64,000 nt of DNA from Selaginella moellendorffii (lineage: Eukaryota > Streptophyta > Lycopodiopsida > Selaginellales > Selaginellaceae): NCBI RefSeq assembly GCF_000143415.4, contig NW_003314267.1, positions 2,877,028 to 2,941,027 of the forward strand, read 5' to 3'. Shown here one piece after another: positions 60,785-64,000 of the stretch (its first letter is position 1; the number at the start of each line of letters is the position of its first letter). The translations under genes and the position numbers were made by a program. Below the pieces are notes generated by a model. That model had not been told where the DNA came from. It was given only the letters and a program-made list of their open reading frames with translations, and made no database searches.

Positions 60785-62080
60785 ATGACGGTGGCCGCCG
60801 TGGCTTCGTCCAGTTTGCTCCTGTGTGAAGAATCCATGTCCCACAGCGACGATGGCGCCGCCATCTTGGGATTGGATCGGCTGGCAATGTCGGGGGAGCG
60901 TGGTGAAGACTTTCACCAGCCGTGTCAGCTAGATTGCGCGCTCCAATTCGGGGAATGCATGGCACTCCTCGTCAGCCAGGAGAGTGTGGGACGCTATCTG
61001 CCTTGCAAGCTCTTTGTGCGACAGCTGCTCCTGGAGCGATCGCCCCTCGCGGAGCTCCGCCGTGAAACTGTTGTGTGGATACTTGAGGTGAGACTGTGTG
61101 CAGCATTGTGAAGCGCGGAATTGAGATAACCAGGTGCTTGTTTCAGCTCCGAAGTCTCCTGCGCTTGGATGTCTCTGTGGCTGCCAGCGCGGTATCAATG
61201 CTGGATCGGTTTGTTTCTTCGAGCTCTTGTCAAGTGCAATCGAGTCACTCTCCGCTGCACCTGAATCTGGCGGGCCTGGCTTGCATGTGGCTGGCTGCCA
61301 AGTACAGTGGCAGCCGGGTGCTCGACTTCTGGCACCTACAGGTACCCCCTCCCTCCCAATGCGTCCCCCTGCTCTAAGATTGCTGGATGTGGTTGGAGCG
61401 CAGGGTGCTGCTGCCAAGGTTGGGTTCGATGCTGCCAGCATCCGGCGCATGGAGCTGATTGTGCTCAGGTCGCTGGGATGGTCGGCAGTCACGCTCACCC
61501 CCCACGACTTCATCTTCAACGCCATCCGGCACCTCGCCAGTAGCGCCGCATTTCCCACACACACGCTCCACTACTTCTTCTCCAGGGCCGATGAGCTCGT
61601 GGCTGGGCTCCTTCCAGGCATGGCTGCGTGCAATGTCCGAACATATATGCTAATCTCGACCGTCTTGTCTTGTCTTGCGCAGAGGCAGCCTTCTTACAGT
61701 ACCAGCCATCTGTGATCGGCAGCTGCATTCTTCAGTGTGTGCTGGATGAGAGCATCCCCGTGCAATCAGCCGACTTCATGGATCGTCTTCGGACAACGCT
61801 GGCGGTTGACATGGTTGGTACCGTTTATAACAACAAAACCGGACAAAATAAAATCAAAGAATTAAAAGGACCTACCTTGCCACCAAACGCCTCTTTCACC
61901 TCTCTTGGCTCTTGTTTCACTGTCCTCTTGAAACAGATATCGTCTTGGGATTGCTACCAGTTGCTCATGGACTGCGTCGTCGATCCAGCAGACTGTTGTT
62001 GCGCCGCCCCGTCGCCAGATCATGTTGCCGGTGCACACCTCTCGCATTTGGACCAAATTAACAAGGTTGTCACGAGATGA
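60785..62080 (+). CDS. D-type cyclin
   Basis: Exons 60,785-61,087, 61,147-61,341, 61,404-61,617 and 61,683-62,080. The N-terminus has LLCEE, an LxCxE retinoblastoma-binding motif typical of plant CYCD. The cyclin box has ELRRETVVWILE, VAASAVSMLDRFV and LAGLACMWLAAKY. The C-terminal fold includes LRSLGWSAVTLTPHDF and EAAFLQYQPSVIG. It should activate a CDK at the G1/S step. Exon 3 to 4 fits only a GC-AG intron (CCAG|GCATGG). In the last exon, 61,814-61,936 (123 bp, divisible by three, GT...AG) may be a fourth intron. The protein is 369 residues if retained and 328 if removed, joining VDM to ISSWDCYQLL, which looks more natural. Confidence 0.8.
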
Positions 62081-62213
62081 TTAAGAAAGAAAAAGATTTG
62101 ACCTTTAGATCCCAGCGGTCCGAATGGGCGGTCCTTAAACTTTTGCCCCTTCGCAACTGCCGTGCGTTCAGCTGGCACAGATTTAGGGCTCTCAACTAGC
62201 GCAGCACATCAGG

Positions 62214-63786
62214 ATGGTGCGGCGCGACAAATATGTCAAGGCCATGCCTGGCTACGGCGGCCATGTGCCCTGCATGCGCAACCACATTGTGGGGAGGAGT
62301 TTCTCGGATTCCACAGTCCGTGCGTCGCAGTGCGAGAAGGCGTTTCGGCGGGATGATTATGCGAGTGTGGCGCCTCTGGTATGTGTCGGCCGCTCATCAC
62401 GCACAATTTAGCACGGAGACGATCGAAACCTTGCGGTGCTGTGGCAGACTGTCGAGTCCCGGCCGCAAGGGAGGGACTTTCTCTACGCCCAGACCGCAAA
62501 GACGGGATACGAGCTCCTGGACAAGAGGGCGCTGGAGCCTCGCATCAGCAAGAAGCGGCCATCCGGTGCGCTCTTCCATGCCACGGGGCGCCTGGATGTG
62601 CGCGGCATGGAGTGAGTAACGAGCACACCGGAAGTCATGTTTATAATGGACATGTTTCGTGCACAGGAAAGTGGCAGGAACCACTGAAGAGTGTGTCACC
62701 AAGACGGTCAAATCTGCATCACTTCCCGTTGCACCATACAGAGATCCCACCCTGCAGCTGCGCAAGTCCTTCCACAAAATGAGCTTGGAACAGCCCGAGA
62801 TCCCCACCGTCCCGGGCTACACAGGTCACCAGGTTCTCTCTCTCTCTCTCTGCATCAACACAACATGGATTCCACCTCTTTGTGATGCAGCATGGGTCCC
62901 AACACATATTCGGCAAATCTTATGGCTCAAGCAGACGAGAAATCATCACGGACCACTGTGTCCCAGACAAGCCCACTGTCAAGGAGCTCCTCTACTATTG
63001 GGACACGCGGCCTCAAGGCAAGCAGACCACCGACAAGCACAGGATACCCGGTTACCAGGTCTGATATGTATGTTACGTAGTGCAATCATCAAGAAACTTT
63101 GGCTTCTACGGCAGGGGTATATTCCCAGCAAGAGCAACCACGTCTTTGCTAAGACGGCCGGAGCGGCCTCAAACTTGGCTGCCTTGGCTGAAAATACGTT
63201 GAGAGAACGCAAGAATGCCGGCGGCCTGTACGAGCTTGTCGATAATCCACCACAGGTGAGCCATGCGAGGCATGCATGGGGCAAGCGTCTAACTCTGCTT
63301 GTTCCTTCCTCCAGGGCAAAGTCGACCTCTATGCACAAAGTCAGGAGCGCTTCTTCGAAGTGGAGCCTAGGCCCAACTACATAAGAGTGGACAAGAAAAC
63401 GACCAGGGTAAGCAAGATTATATAGCGTGCTCCTTTATTTCTCTTGTGGGATCCATGCAGCCGTCCATGTTTGAGCTGAGGCCCGACTACAGGGTGAGGT
63501 TGAAAATCTTTGATGACACTCGACAAGTGATGGAAGGCAAGCACCATGTCACGGGATACACCGGGCACGTCCATGCATCACAGGTTCGCGTCTTCATCCT
63601 CGCTTTGTGTGCGTGCCGCTCAGACTCTACCCCTTTCCGTTGCAGCACTTGTACGCCAAGTCGTACGGCAAGATCTCCCGAACGCTGCATGAGAAGCCAG
63701 CTATCCCGGAAACGTCGGAGCAGTACTTGAACTTCGCTGATTCTCGCGCGCTCGTAGATCAAGTCGACGACGTTACCATTTCATAG
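62214..63786 (+). CDS. Ciliary microtubule inner protein 2-like (CIMIP2/FAM166 type)
   Basis: Eight exons give about 398 residues. Four spaced copies of a GY-x-G motif followed by a G/K-x-(S/T)-(Y/F/A)-G-like turn are visible: MPGYGGHVPCMRNHIVGRSF (residue 11), VPGYTGHQHGSQHIFGKSYG, IPGYQGYIPSKSNHVFAKTA and TGYTGHVHASQHLYAKSYG. Two of them are split by introns at the same place, after the GYxGHQ or ASQ. This is the hallmark of the FAM166/CIMIP2 proteins that line the inside of doublet microtubules in motile cilia. There is no signal or membrane segment. In a land plant the likely place of action is the sperm flagellum. Introns are 35-70 bp; one holds a CT microsatellite (62,836-62,852). The family assignment rests on the motif pattern. 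Confidence 0.72.
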
Positions 63787-63830
63787 CACAGGACACGCTT
63801 TTGTACAAATCCAGAAAGACGAGTTTTGGT

Positions 63831-64000
63831 TCAAACCTGTTGCTTTCGGAGCATCCAGCCTTTGGCACGCTCTAGCATGGAATGCCCTGCTCAACAAATG
63901 GTCAGAGGTAAACAGCTCAACACCGGCCTACGTACCTGGGTTGTTGTGTTTGGCTCCAAGGGATCCGTTGCCCGCGGACCAACTCCGCCTCAAACTGGTG
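63831..64000 (-). CDS. 3' end of a possible minus-strand gene (partial)
   Basis: On the minus strand an exon running in from beyond the window ends AKHNNPG, a 48-bp GT-AG intron (about 63,881-63,928) follows, and the last exon reads HSMLERAKGWMLRKQQV then stop at 63,831-63,833. No family recognised. It would converge on the CIMIP2-like gene with about 45 bp between stops. Confidence 0.35.

Noticed and set aside
62836-62852. CT dinucleotide run as a regulatory element
   Set aside because: It lies within an intron polypyrimidine-like stretch and looks like an ordinary microsatellite.

Overview
The window looks like nuclear DNA of a seed-free vascular plant, most probably a Selaginella-type lycophyte. 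Three things suggest this: very short introns (about 45-70 bp, GT-AG), plant gene families packed tens of bases apart (NIK-type LRR receptor kinase, P-class PPR protein, plastid-targeted amidophosphoribosyltransferase, RDM4/IWR1-like protein, D-type cyclin), and a gene for a ciliary microtubule inner protein (CIMIP2/FAM166 type), which is expected only in plants with flagellated sperm. The species is an inference; no database was searched.

Layout. (1) 1-9.05 kb is a gene-bearing left flank in which several genes look damaged: unidentified exon-like pieces, a remnant of a glutathionyl-hydroquinone reductase, a minus-strand gene with a thioredoxin-like C-terminal region, a Kelch-repeat gene with an in-frame stop, and a nearly full-length NSF (vesicle-fusing ATPase) gene with one clear frameshift and one junction I could not join in frame. 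(2) 9.05-48.8 kb is about 40 kb of nested retrotransposons without host genes. It is dominated by one LTR family with 1.5-1.9 kb LTRs (TGTAAGC...TCACA) that carry a CpG-rich array of CTCGGA hexamers and related 11-12 bp units. A complete non-coding element (33,496-41,384), a solo LTR with a perfect target-site duplication (22,042-23,517), older interrupted copies, and inverted fragments are present. A decayed Ty3/gypsy element (41.4-44.8 kb, minus strand), an inverted pair of 3.6 kb coding-free elements (11.0-14.6 and 29.7-33.3 kb) and a small TRIM-like element (18,314-18,995) lie in or beside the family. (3) 48.8-64 kb is a compact block of intact genes: papain-like cysteine protease (+), NIK-type receptor kinase (+), CTP:phosphocholine cytidylyltransferase (+), PPR (-), RDM4/IWR1-like (+), PurF (-), D-type cyclin (+), CIMIP2-like (+) and the 3' end of a possible further minus-strand gene.

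The genes do not form a pathway; they are ordinary unlinked plant functions (secretion and vesicle fusion, signalling, phospholipid and purine synthesis, organelle RNA handling, transcription, cell cycle, sperm flagella). The most unusual content is the array-bearing LTR family and its internal history, and the flagellar gene. Long reading frames across the CTCGGA arrays are low-complexity artefacts and are not annotated as genes. All splice sites were read by eye, so boundaries may be off by a base or two.
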